A stretch of DNA of 32,217 nt, taken from assembly GCA_021786845.1 (NCBI GenBank), contig JAJYMO010000029.1, positions 4,101 to 36,317 on the forward strand, given 5' to 3'. Each line of letters opens with the position of its first letter. Positions within the stretch are counted from its first letter, which is position 1. The stretch is from Pseudomonadota bacterium. Its GTDB lineage: Bacteria; Pseudomonadota; Gammaproteobacteria; Burkholderiales; Sulfuriferulaceae. A program made the translations under genes and the position numbers. This document shows positions 25,704-32,217 of the stretch, in pieces. The notes beneath the pieces were generated by a model that had not been told where the DNA came from, ran no database searches, and saw only the letters and a list, made by a program, of their open reading frames with translations.

Positions 25704-25800
25704 CTCGCTGGTTTCAAACGTTGGCCTTCAGGCCAGCAGGCGTGCCGCCCCCCGCCAACTTAACATTCACAGGCCAGAAGGCCGGCCACCTTATCATTTA
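25704..25800 (-). repeat. Interspersed palindromic element, degenerate copy D
   Basis: CTCGCTGGTTTCAAACG at the left and GGCCACCTTATCATTTA at the right match the edges of copy B in the same orientation. Palindromes TTGGCCTTCAGGCCAG and GGCCAGAAGGCCGGCC remain partly intact. The middle is C-rich and divergent. It separates the convergent methyltransferase and pilU genes and may help to end both transcripts as RNA hairpins. Confidence 0.7.
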
Positions 25801-25809
25801 GAAAAGCGT

Positions 25810-26937
25810 TCAGATAATATCCAGGTGTGCTATTCCCGACGAGACATCCCGATTTTGTGACGCTTTGCCTTCAAGCTTGAAGCGCAAGCGCAAATCATTG
25901 ATCGAATCAGCATTGAGCAAGGCCTCATCAAGTGAAATTAAACCTTTTTCGGCCAGATCAAACAGGGACTGATCAAAGGTCTGCATACCCAGTTCACGTG
26001 AACGCCCCATCAATTCCTTGATTTCGCTGACTTGCCCTTTACCAATCAGATCGGCGATGAGTGGCGAATGGAGCAGAACTTCAATGGCCGCAACGCGTCC
26101 GCTACCGCTGATGTGAGGGACCAGACGTTGCGATACGAAGGCGCGTATATTGGTAGAGAGGTCCGCCAGCAGGTGATGGTGCGCTTCCTTGGGGAAGAAA
26201 TTGACAATACGTTCAATGGCCTGGTTAGTGGAGTTGGCGTGCAATGTCGTGAGACACAGGTGCCCGGTTTCCGCAAACATTAAGGCATGTTCCATGGTTT
26301 CACGGTCACGCACTTCGCCAATCAAAATCACATTCGGTGCCTGACGCAAGGTGTTTTTGAGTGCGCTGAACCAGTCGGCAGTATCGATGCCAATTTCCCG
26401 TTGGGTAATGATGGATTTTTTGTGCTCATGCAAGTATTCAATGGGGTCCTCAACGGTAATGATATGGTCTTGTGCGTGCTCATTGCGATAATCAATCATG
26501 GCCGCTAATGAGGTGGATTTGCCAGATCCCGTACCGCCGACAAAAATGACCAGGCCACGTTTGGCCATCGCCACTTCTTTCAAAACGGGCGGCAGTTGAA
26601 GTTGTTCAAAGTTAGGGATAGTCTGGGTGATCGAGCGTATAACCAAACCGTAACTTCCCCGTTGTACAAAAGCATTCACGCGAAACCGCCCGATTCCACT
26701 GAGTGAAATGGCAAAATTGCTTTCATTTTGCTGTTCAAAGGCGAGCCATTGTTTTTCATTCATGGTCACCCGTGTGAGTTCGCGCAAATCAGCAGCCGAA
26801 AGCTTTTGATTGCTCACAGGTGAAATAGCGCCATCTATCTTGATGGCGGGTGGAAAACCGACAGTCAGAAACAGGTCTGATGCACCACGAGTGCGCATTA
26901 ACTGTAACAGTGCATTGATGATTTGTTGAGCGTCCAT
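25810..26937 (-). CDS. pilU: Twitching motility ATPase PilU (PilT paralogue)
   Basis: PilU is a cytoplasmic hexameric ATPase that assists PilT in pilus retraction. The 375-residue product starts with MDAQQIINALLQLMRTRGASDLFL. It shows Walker A GGTGSGKST, the Asp box EDPIEYLHEHKKS, Walker B NVILIGEVRD and the His box HLCLTTLHAN. It lacks the PilT-specific AIRNLIRE motif, reading SPLIADLIGKGQ at that place, which supports PilU over PilT. The frame is open to 27024, but the ATG at 26937 overlaps the pilT stop (TAATG). That is the natural start and implies translational coupling. The ribosome-binding site is weak. Confidence 0.94.
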   Translation of the reverse strand: MDAQQIINALLQLMRTRGASDLFLTVGFPPAIKIDGAISPVSNQKLSAADLRELTRVTMNEKQWLAFEQQNESNFAISLSGIGRFRVNAFVQRGSYGLVIRSITQTIPNFEQLQLPPVLKEVAMAKRGLVIFVGGTGSGKSTSLAAMIDYRNEHAQDHIITVEDPIEYLHEHKKSIITQREIGIDTADWFSALKNTLRQAPNVILIGEVRDRETMEHALMFAETGHLCLTTLHANSTNQAIERIVNFFPKEAHHHLLADLSTNIRAFVSQRLVPHISGSGRVAAIEVLLHSPLIADLIGKGQVSEIKELMGRSRELGMQTFDQSLFDLAEKGLISLDEALLNADSINDLRLRFKLEGKASQNRDVSSGIAHLDII

Positions 26938-27980
26938 TATTCTGAGAAAGCGTCTTTGTTGGTTGCCCGGGATCTGGCTTCGCTTTGGCTGATTAATCTG
27001 CGTTGGACCAGGTTTTGCAGGCATTGATCCAGGGTCTGCATTCCTATGTTTTGCCCCGTTTGGATAGAAGAGTACATTTGGGCAATTTTGTTTTCACGGA
27101 TCAGGTTGCGGATCGCTGGTGTGCCGATCATGATTTCATGTGCGGCCACGCGACTTTTACCATCGGTCGTTTTGAGCAGTGTTTGCGAAATCACCGCACG
27201 GATGGATTCGGAAAGCATGGAGCGCACCATTTCTTTTTCAGCTGCCGGAAATACATCCACAATACGGTCTATGGTCTTGGCAGCCGAACTGGTGTGCAGC
27301 GTGCCAAAGACCAGATGACCGGTTTCAGCGGCAGTGAGGGCCAGCCGTATCGTTTCCAGATCACGCATCTCACCAATCAGAATAATATCGGGGTCCTCCC
27401 GCAATGCAGAGCGCAATGCGTTGGCGAAAGAGTGGGTCTGTGTACCGACTTCACGCTGGTTAATCAGACATTTTTTACTTTGGTGCACAAATTCTATTGG
27501 GTCTTCGACGGTCAGAATGTGACCAAACTCCGTATCGTTAATGTAATCAATCATGGCGGCCAGGGTGGTTGACTTCCCTGAGCCGGTTGGCCCGGTGACC
27601 AATACGATGCCGCGAGGTTGATTGGCAATCTCTTTGAAAATTTTCGGTGCGCCGAGTTCTTCCAGGGACAATATTTGGCTGGGAATGGTACGGAATACGG
27701 CCCCGGCACCGCGATTCTGATTGAAGGCGTTGACACGAAATCGGGCCAGAGAAGGAATTTCAAATGAAAAATCAACTTCCAGCGCTTCTTCAAAGACTTT
27801 ACGTTGACCCTCGTTCATGATGTCATATATCATGTCGTGGACTTCTTTATGGCTCATTTCGGGCAGATTAATGCGACGAATATCACCATTGACACGAATA
27901 ATGGGCGGAAGCCCCGCTGACAAATGCAAGTCTGAAGCTTTGTTTTTGACGGAAAATGCAAGCAGGTCAGAGATTTCCAT
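26937..27980 (-). CDS. pilT: Type IV pilus retraction ATPase PilT
   Basis: PilT drives pilus disassembly and powers twitching motility and often DNA uptake. The 347-residue protein has the N-terminal PAS-like domain (MEISDLLAFSVKNKASDLHLSAG) and Walker A GPTGSGKST at about 130-138. It also has the Asp box EDPIEFVHQSKK, Walker B DIILIGEMRD and the His box HLVFGTLHT. The diagnostic AIRNLIRENK is near residue 270. GGAA five bases before the ATG is a modest ribosome-binding site. The gene is divergent from yggS with only 27 bp between start codons, so at least one promoter must lie within coding sequence. The pilus structural operon pilMNOPQ is about 9 kb away. Confidence 0.97.
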   Translation of the reverse strand: MEISDLLAFSVKNKASDLHLSAGLPPIIRVNGDIRRINLPEMSHKEVHDMIYDIMNEGQRKVFEEALEVDFSFEIPSLARFRVNAFNQNRGAGAVFRTIPSQILSLEELGAPKIFKEIANQPRGIVLVTGPTGSGKSTTLAAMIDYINDTEFGHILTVEDPIEFVHQSKKCLINQREVGTQTHSFANALRSALREDPDIILIGEMRDLETIRLALTAAETGHLVFGTLHTSSAAKTIDRIVDVFPAAEKEMVRSMLSESIRAVISQTLLKTTDGKSRVAAHEIMIGTPAIRNLIRENKIAQMYSSIQTGQNIGMQTLDQCLQNLVQRRLISQSEARSRATNKDAFSE

Positions 27981-28007
27981 AAAAATTCCATTTTATTTTT
28001 CTGTATT

Positions 28008-28727
28008 ATGACCACAATGAATTGCATATTGCAAGCGGTTCAGCACAGAATCGGGGTGGCAGCCTGGCAGGCAGGTCGCGATGCCAGTCAGATCACGTTG
28101 TTGGCGGTCAGCAAAACCGTTTCTGCTTCAAGAGTGAGGGAACTGGCCTTGCAGGGACAGCGTGATTTTGGCGAAAACTATGTGCAGGAAGCTTTGGATA
28201 AAATCGCCCGTTTGCAGGATTTACCCTTGATTTGGCACTTTATCGGTCCAATACAACGCAATAAAACCACCGCAATAGCGACCCATTTTGATTGGGTACA
28301 CAGCATTGACCGTTTCGTGGTCGCACAGCGCTTATCCGAAGCGCGGCCTCTGACACAAGGGCCTTTAAACATTTGTGTGCAGGTCAAGCTGGAAGCGGAG
28401 CCGAGTAAAAGTGGTGTGTCACCTGAAGGCTTGCCGGAATTGGCGGCGCAGATCGCACGCTTGCCCAATCTGCGTTTACGGGGTTTGATGACGATTCCGC
28501 GCGCAAGCATGGAATGGATGCAGCAACGGGCGCAGTTTGCCGCACTGCGGAGGCTGTTTGAAGCATTGCAGGTGCAGTTTGAAACCGCAGGACAGGCGGA
28601 TTTGCATGCTGGAAATGTGCAATTGGACACCCTGTCAATGGGTATGTCGGCTGATTTGGAAGCGGCAATTATGGAAGGTTCAACCTGTGTGCGGGTGGGA
28701 AGTGCTTTGTTTGGAAAGCGAATTTAA
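28008..28727 (+). CDS. PLP homeostasis protein YggS (PLPBP)
   Basis: This non-catalytic alanine-racemase-like barrel binds pyridoxal phosphate and buffers the PLP pool. The 239 residues include the PLP lysine Lys36 in LLAVSKTVSA and the family blocks GQRDFGENYVQE, WHFIGPIQRNK, GLMTIP and LSMGMSADLEAAIMEGSTCVRVGSALFG. The usual LQxNK reads IQRNK, a mild variation. The start is uncertain, since the ATG at 28008 and the one at 28017 both lack clear ribosome-binding sites. The gene is divergent from pilT and 27 bp upstream of proC. The pilT/yggS/proC neighbourhood is widely conserved in proteobacteria. Confidence 0.93.
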   Translation: MTTMNCILQAVQHRIGVAAWQAGRDASQITLLAVSKTVSASRVRELALQGQRDFGENYVQEALDKIARLQDLPLIWHFIGPIQRNKTTAIATHFDWVHSIDRFVVAQRLSEARPLTQGPLNICVQVKLEAEPSKSGVSPEGLPELAAQIARLPNLRLRGLMTIPRASMEWMQQRAQFAALRRLFEALQVQFETAGQADLHAGNVQLDTLSMGMSADLEAAIMEGSTCVRVGSALFGKRI

Positions 28728-28754
28728 CCTTATGAACCCCAAAGGAATTGACTG

Positions 28755-29573
28755 ATGCAGATTTTGTTTGTGGGCGGCGGTAATATGGCGACCGCTTTAA
28801 TTTCAGGCTTGATTCATCAAGGTATTTCAGCTGAAAAAATCAGCGTTGTGGCGCGTAACGCTGTCACCGCGACCAGGCTGGCGGATACATGGTCAGTGCG
28901 CGTCATGCCTGCATGGTCTGATGAAGTCCTCGCGAGTGTGCAGGTGATCGTTTTGGCGGTCAAACCTCAGCAACTCCAGGCGGTGGCGCAGCAACTGGCG
29001 CCCAGTTTGAGCGGACAACTGGTGTTATCCATTGCTGCGGGTGTGCGCCTGGACGTGCTGTCCGGGTGGTTGAATGCTTATGCATCCGTGGTGCGCGCCA
29101 TGCCTAATACGCCGGCGATGGTGGGTGCCGGGGTGACGGGCATGTTCGCAGGCAAGCAGGTGACCGCTGTGCAGCGTGAACAGGCGGAACGCATTATGCA
29201 GGCAACAGGCAGCGTTTTTTGGGTGGAAAATGAAGCGCAGATGGATGCAGTGACGGCGGTGTCCGGCAGCGGACCTGCCTATGTGTTTTATTTCATGGAA
29301 GCGATGCAGCAGGCGGCCATAGAACTGGGGTTGCCGGCTGAGATGGCGCAAGCGCTGACTTTGCAGACCTTTACGGGTGCCGCGAAACTGGCTGCCAGCA
29401 GTACGGAAGCTGTGGGAGCGCTGCGTCAACGTGTCACTTCACCAGGAGGAACCACTGAACGAGCATTATTGAGTATGCAAACTGATGGGGTGTCGGAAGC
29501 CATCAAACGGGCGATTTCAGCCGCGTCAGCGCGTTCCGGAGAGTTGGGTGACTTGCTGGCGATCGGAGATTAA
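28755..29573 (+). CDS. proC: Pyrroline-5-carboxylate reductase ProC
   Basis: ProC performs the last step of proline synthesis, reducing 1-pyrroline-5-carboxylate with NAD(P)H in the cytosol. The 272 residues show the Rossmann start ILFVGGGNMATALISGL, AVKPQQ and the family core MPNTPAMVGAGVTGMF. The catalytic and dimer region reads SGSGPAYVFYFMEAMQQAA, and the signature TSPGGTTERAL is near the C-terminus. AAGGA nine bases before the ATG supports the start. It follows yggS in an apparent operon. Its stop codon overlaps the stop codon of the convergent rng by two bases. Confidence 0.97.
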   Translation: MQILFVGGGNMATALISGLIHQGISAEKISVVARNAVTATRLADTWSVRVMPAWSDEVLASVQVIVLAVKPQQLQAVAQQLAPSLSGQLVLSIAAGVRLDVLSGWLNAYASVVRAMPNTPAMVGAGVTGMFAGKQVTAVQREQAERIMQATGSVFWVENEAQMDAVTAVSGSGPAYVFYFMEAMQQAAIELGLPAEMAQALTLQTFTGAAKLAASSTEAVGALRQRVTSPGGTTERALLSMQTDGVSEAIKRAISAASARSGELGDLLAIGD

Positions 29574-31024
29574 AGCAGAATAATGTCATATTGTTCCTGG
29601 GTGTACAGGCTTTCTACCTGCAAAGACACGGGTTTGCCAATGAAATCACTCAGTTCCGCCAAACCCGCAGATTCTTCATCCAAAAATAAATCAACGACCG
29701 ATTGCGAGGCCAGCACACGGTATTCCCGTGCATTGTATTGTCGCGCTTCGCGCACAATTTCGCGCACAATCTCATAGCACACCGTCTGTGCGGTTTTCAC
29801 TTCACCCCGCCCTTTACAGGTTGGGCAGGGCTCGCACAACACATGTGCCAAACTCTCGCGCGTGCGTTTACGCGTCATTTCGATTAAGCCCAAAGGCGAG
29901 AAATCATGCACATTGGTGCGAGTGGGGTCGCGCGTCAACGCTTTTTTGAATTCCAGTAACACTTCATTTTGGTGGTCGCGGTTGTCCATGTCGATAAAAT
30001 CAACAATAATCATCCCGCCGAGGTTTCGTAGACGCAGTTGACGGGCAATGGCCTGTGCAGCTTCCAGATTGGTTTTAAACACAGTGTCGTCAAAATTTCG
30101 TGTTCCGACAAAGCCGCCGGTGTTGACATCGACAGTGGTCATTGCTTCGGTTTGGTCAAAGATCAGATAACCGCCTGATTTAAGGTCCACACGACGGGCT
30201 AAGGCAAGTTCTATTTCGGTTTCAACGCCGTTAAGGTCGAAAAGGGGACGCTCGGCCGCATAGAGTTGTAATTTGCTGACCACATTTTGTGTGTAATGCT
30301 GGGCAAAATCCAGCATTTTTTGGTAAGTCTCACGCGAATCAATCAAAATTCGATTGGTTTGTCCGTTGGCAAAATCGCGCAACACCCGTAAAGTCAAATT
30401 CAAATCCTGATATAACAGGGTTTTCAGGGGGGCAATACGTGCGCGCTGCTGGATGTCGCCCCACAACTGCCGCAAGTAGGCAATATCCGCTTGCAATGCT
30501 TCAGTCTCGGCCTTTTCGGCCAAAGTCCGCACAATATACCCGCCTGATTCGCCCTGGGGGATCAGTAATTGCAGTTTTTGGCGCAATTGTTCCCTGTCGG
30601 CTTCATCGCCGATTTTCTGTGAAATGCCAATGTGGGTGTCACCCGGCAGGTACACCAAAAAACGGCCGGCAAAACTGATTTGCGTTGAAAGCCGCGCGCC
30701 TTTGCTGCCGATGGGGTCTTTGATGACCTGTACTAAAAGTCCCTGGCCTTCAAATAAAATTTGTTCGATAGGGCGTGCTTCGGCATTATTTTGCCGCTCC
30801 TCCCAAATTTCGGCAACGTGCAGAAACGCCGCACGCTCTAACCCAATGTCGATAAACGCCGATTGCAAACCCGGTAAGACACGGCACACCTTGCCAAAAT
30901 AAATATTGCCCACCAGGCCGCGCTGGCTGAAGCGCTCGATATGCAGCTCTTGTACCACACCCAGATGCATCACGGCCACACGGGTTTCTTGTGGTGTGAC
31001 ATTGACTAAAATTTCTGCGCTCAT
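29570..31024 (-). CDS. rng: Ribonuclease G
   Basis: RNase G is an endoribonuclease of the RNase E/G family that matures the 5' end of 16S rRNA and degrades some mRNAs. The 484-residue protein has an S1-like domain (about 35-120, GNIYFGKVCRVLPGLQSAFIDIG). The catalytic DNase-I-like domain carries Asp299 in TVDVNTGGF and Asp342 in IIVDFIDM. The Zn-link CPTC is at 400-403. The length and the absence of a long C-terminal scaffold identify RNase G rather than RNase E. The N-terminus SAEILVNVTPQETRVAV is typical. The only purine-rich site (AAGGGA) is about 14 bases upstream of the ATG. Confidence 0.95.
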   Translation of the reverse strand: MSAEILVNVTPQETRVAVMHLGVVQELHIERFSQRGLVGNIYFGKVCRVLPGLQSAFIDIGLERAAFLHVAEIWEERQNNAEARPIEQILFEGQGLLVQVIKDPIGSKGARLSTQISFAGRFLVYLPGDTHIGISQKIGDEADREQLRQKLQLLIPQGESGGYIVRTLAEKAETEALQADIAYLRQLWGDIQQRARIAPLKTLLYQDLNLTLRVLRDFANGQTNRILIDSRETYQKMLDFAQHYTQNVVSKLQLYAAERPLFDLNGVETEIELALARRVDLKSGGYLIFDQTEAMTTVDVNTGGFVGTRNFDDTVFKTNLEAAQAIARQLRLRNLGGMIIVDFIDMDNRDHQNEVLLEFKKALTRDPTRTNVHDFSPLGLIEMTRKRTRESLAHVLCEPCPTCKGRGEVKTAQTVCYEIVREIVREARQYNAREYRVLASQSVVDLFLDEESAGLAELSDFIGKPVSLQVESLYTQEQYDIILL

Positions 31025-31321
31025 TGCTTTGGATTCATCCCTTTTCCTTGTCGGTCTGCAACTCTCCCCTTTAGGATTGAGCGTATATGACTGCTTTGCT
31101 TAAGACTCCGTAAAACATGCTGATAGTGGGGCATGACCACAGCGCCAGGTAAGGTGGAAAGAGGATTTGAGTTTAGCACAGGGCGAACGCCTTAACTCTT
31201 ATGCCATTCGTTTTGGCGACAAAAAAGCACTTGATGATGCCGGATTGCATGTTGGCTTAGCCTGACGCGGGTATTGCGGTTTTTCAACCATGCATTGACG
31301 CCATCCGGTTTGGATAATATT
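31025..31321. other. Non-coding interval between rng and the porin gene
   Basis: No gene can be supported here. A plus-strand frame without a start codon stays open for about 40 codons and ends at 31265 (…RFGDKKALDDAGLHVGLA). It could be chance or a relic of a lost gene. The rng promoter must lie in the proximal part, but no clear boxes were recognised. Confidence 0.4.
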
Positions 31322-31349
31322 TTGTTTTTCAGAAAATTTGTAGTATAGT
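31322..31349 (+). promoter_or_regulatory. Candidate promoter of the porin gene
   Basis: TTGTTT (31322-31327), a 16-bp spacer and TATAGT (31344-31349) lie in an AT-rich stretch. A start near 31356 would give a long leader of about 197 nt before the porin ATG, leaving room for post-transcriptional control. Confidence 0.5.
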
Positions 31350-31361
31350 CAAGCCCGGTGT

Positions 31362-31383
31362 GAAATGTAAGCGAAATGTAAGC
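31362..31383 (+). repeat. Tandem 11-bp repeat just downstream of the porin promoter
   Basis: GAAATGTAAGC occurs twice in direct tandem (31362-31372 and 31373-31383), six bases after the predicted transcription start. It could be a regulator-binding site or a recent slippage duplication. Confidence 0.5.
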
Positions 31384-31552
31384 ACCGGTTTGATTGATGG
31401 TGGTGTTGTAAATTTACCACCCGATTTTATGAATTATTTATGACAAGGATGGTTTTCCGGGGTTGAGAAACTATACTTCGCGTCGGCAGCTGTGGGAAGG
31501 GTTGCCTGCCCACGTTTTCAGGTTTTTTGTGATAAATTTTAAGGGGAATTTT

Positions 31553-32217
31553 ATGTTTCAGCAGCATCAATTTATGCGTACCAAATTGAGTCTGGTCGTG
31601 GCGGCAGTATTCGCTGCCAGCGTGGCACCTGCCGCGATGGCCGACGACAGCAGTGCTCAAGTTCAGCAAATGCAACAGGAGATTCAATCCCTGGAACAGC
31701 GTTTGGAAGTGCTGCAAACGCAAACCCGGCAAACCCAGGCCAAGGTCGATCAAACCACCGCCAAGGTAGATCAAACCCAGGCCAAGGCAGATCAAACCCA
31801 GGTAAAAGTGGATCAATTGAGCGGTTTGGTACCCATTGGCGATAAAAATGGCAAGACTGATGTCCATTCGGTTCAGTTTGGCGGCGTGAATGTCACGTTA
31901 GGCGGCTTTGCCGCAGAGGAGAATGTGTACCGCACCAGCAGTTTGCAGTCCGACATCAATTCGCCCTTCAGCAAGATCGCTTTTGCACCGACCACTGGTG
32001 CGGCGCCAACCAACGGTTATTACAACCAGTCTGAGTTTCGCATGACTGACCGTCAGTCGCGCATCGATTTGCTGGCGCAGGGCGATGTGGACCCCAATAC
32101 CGTGTTGTCCGCCTATTATGAGGCTGACTTTCTGGGTGGAGCGCCAACGGCTAACTCGAATGAAAGCAACTCATATAACCTGCGTACCCGGCATGTGTAC
32201 AGCACCATTGACTGGTT
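31553..32217 (+). CDS. Outer-membrane porin with N-terminal coiled coil, C-terminus beyond window
   Basis: This is a probable outer-membrane diffusion channel. AAGGGGAA four bases upstream sets the ATG at 31553. A signal peptide (RTKLSLVVAAVFAASVAPAAMA) ends near residue 30. A hydrophilic coiled coil follows (about 35-92), first irregular (QQMQQEIQSLEQRLEVLQ), then as four 7-residue AKVDQTx repeats. From about residue 105 the sequence changes to alternating beta-strand character (VQFGGVNVTLGGFAAEENVYR, SRIDLLAQGDVDPNTVLSAYYEADFLG), as in DcaP-like and related trimeric porins with an N-terminal coiled coil. The 221 visible residues are about half of a typical porin. The transported substrate is unknown. 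Confidence 0.85.
   Translation, partial: MFQQHQFMRTKLSLVVAAVFAASVAPAAMADDSSAQVQQMQQEIQSLEQRLEVLQTQTRQTQAKVDQTTAKVDQTQAKADQTQVKVDQLSGLVPIGDKNGKTDVHSVQFGGVNVTLGGFAAEENVYRTSSLQSDINSPFSKIAFAPTTGAAPTNGYYNQSEFRMTDRQSRIDLLAQGDVDPNTVLSAYYEADFLGGAPTANSNESNSYNLRTRHVYSTIDW
31739..31822 (+). repeat. Four tandem 21-bp units encoding coiled-coil heptads
   Basis: Units at 31739, 31760, 31781 and 31802 encode AKVDQTT, AKVDQTQ, AKADQTQ and VKVDQLS. Units 1-3 differ at only a few bases and unit 4 is more divergent. The 7-codon period matches a coiled-coil heptad, so gain or loss of a unit would lengthen or shorten the helix without a frameshift. Confidence 0.9.

Noticed and set aside
12774-25800. CRISPR-like array from recurring palindromes
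   Set aside because: The copies are kilobases apart, in mixed orientation, with no regular spacers and no cas genes.
31137-31265. Startless plus-strand frame ending …RFGDKKALDDAGLHVGLA
   Set aside because: Protein-like in appearance, but short, with no start codon or ribosome-binding site and no family match; kept only as a remark in the interval entry.
31427-31867. Minus-strand 146-codon frame rich in Leu and Gly
   Set aside because: It is the antisense shadow of the porin signal peptide and the 21-bp coiled-coil repeats.

Overview
The window looks like chromosomal DNA of a betaproteobacterium. The evidence is gene content and order: thiD-thiE-hemL, cytochrome c4 divergent from engB and followed by hemB, mrcA divergent from pilMNOPQ-aroK, and pilT-pilU divergent from yggS-proC facing rng. 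A System II (ResB/CcsB) cytochrome c assembly pair and a large DUF3683-type oxidase also fit. The genus cannot be fixed from sequence alone; a Nitrosomonadales-like lineage is an inference.

Layout. 1-3000: rubredoxin (cut by the left edge, minus strand), then thiamine genes thiD and thiE and the haem gene hemL on the plus strand. 3000-7200: a minus-strand cytochrome block of cytochrome c4, resB and ccsB, ending in a clear terminator. A long inverted repeat and a terminator-like hairpin lie between the c4 gene and resB. 7230-9270: engB and hemB, with a 350-base gap that holds a convincing minus-strand small RNA candidate. 9350-12331: a nucleotidyltransferase-fold protein and penicillin-binding protein 1A on the minus strand. 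13073-18720: the type IV pilus assembly operon pilMNOPQ and aroK. 18911-22708: a 1265-residue FAD/Fe-S oxidase on the minus strand. 22984-25671: two convergent thioredoxin-like proteins, hemJ and an RlmL-like rRNA methyltransferase. 25810-31024: pilU/pilT, yggS-proC and rng. 31553 to the right edge: a porin with an N-terminal coiled coil, incomplete.

The genes serve four jobs. hemL, hemB and hemJ act in tetrapyrrole synthesis. resB/ccsB, the two TlpA-like thioredoxins and cytochrome c4 act in c-type cytochrome assembly and use. PilMNOPQ plus the PilT/PilU ATPases build and retract type IV pili. The rest are housekeeping genes (engB, mrcA, aroK, proC, rng, rRNA methylation).

The most interesting non-coding content is: (i) a ~110-nt candidate sRNA at about 8002-7892, with a sigma-E-like promoter, C-rich anti-Shine-Dalgarno-like loops and a strong intrinsic terminator; (ii) four copies of a ~100-bp palindromic interspersed element within 13 kb, one of them at the place where aroB would normally follow aroK; (iii) a MITE-like 82-bp inverted repeat and a possible attenuator ahead of resB. 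No CRISPR array, tRNA, rRNA, prophage or intact transposase was seen.
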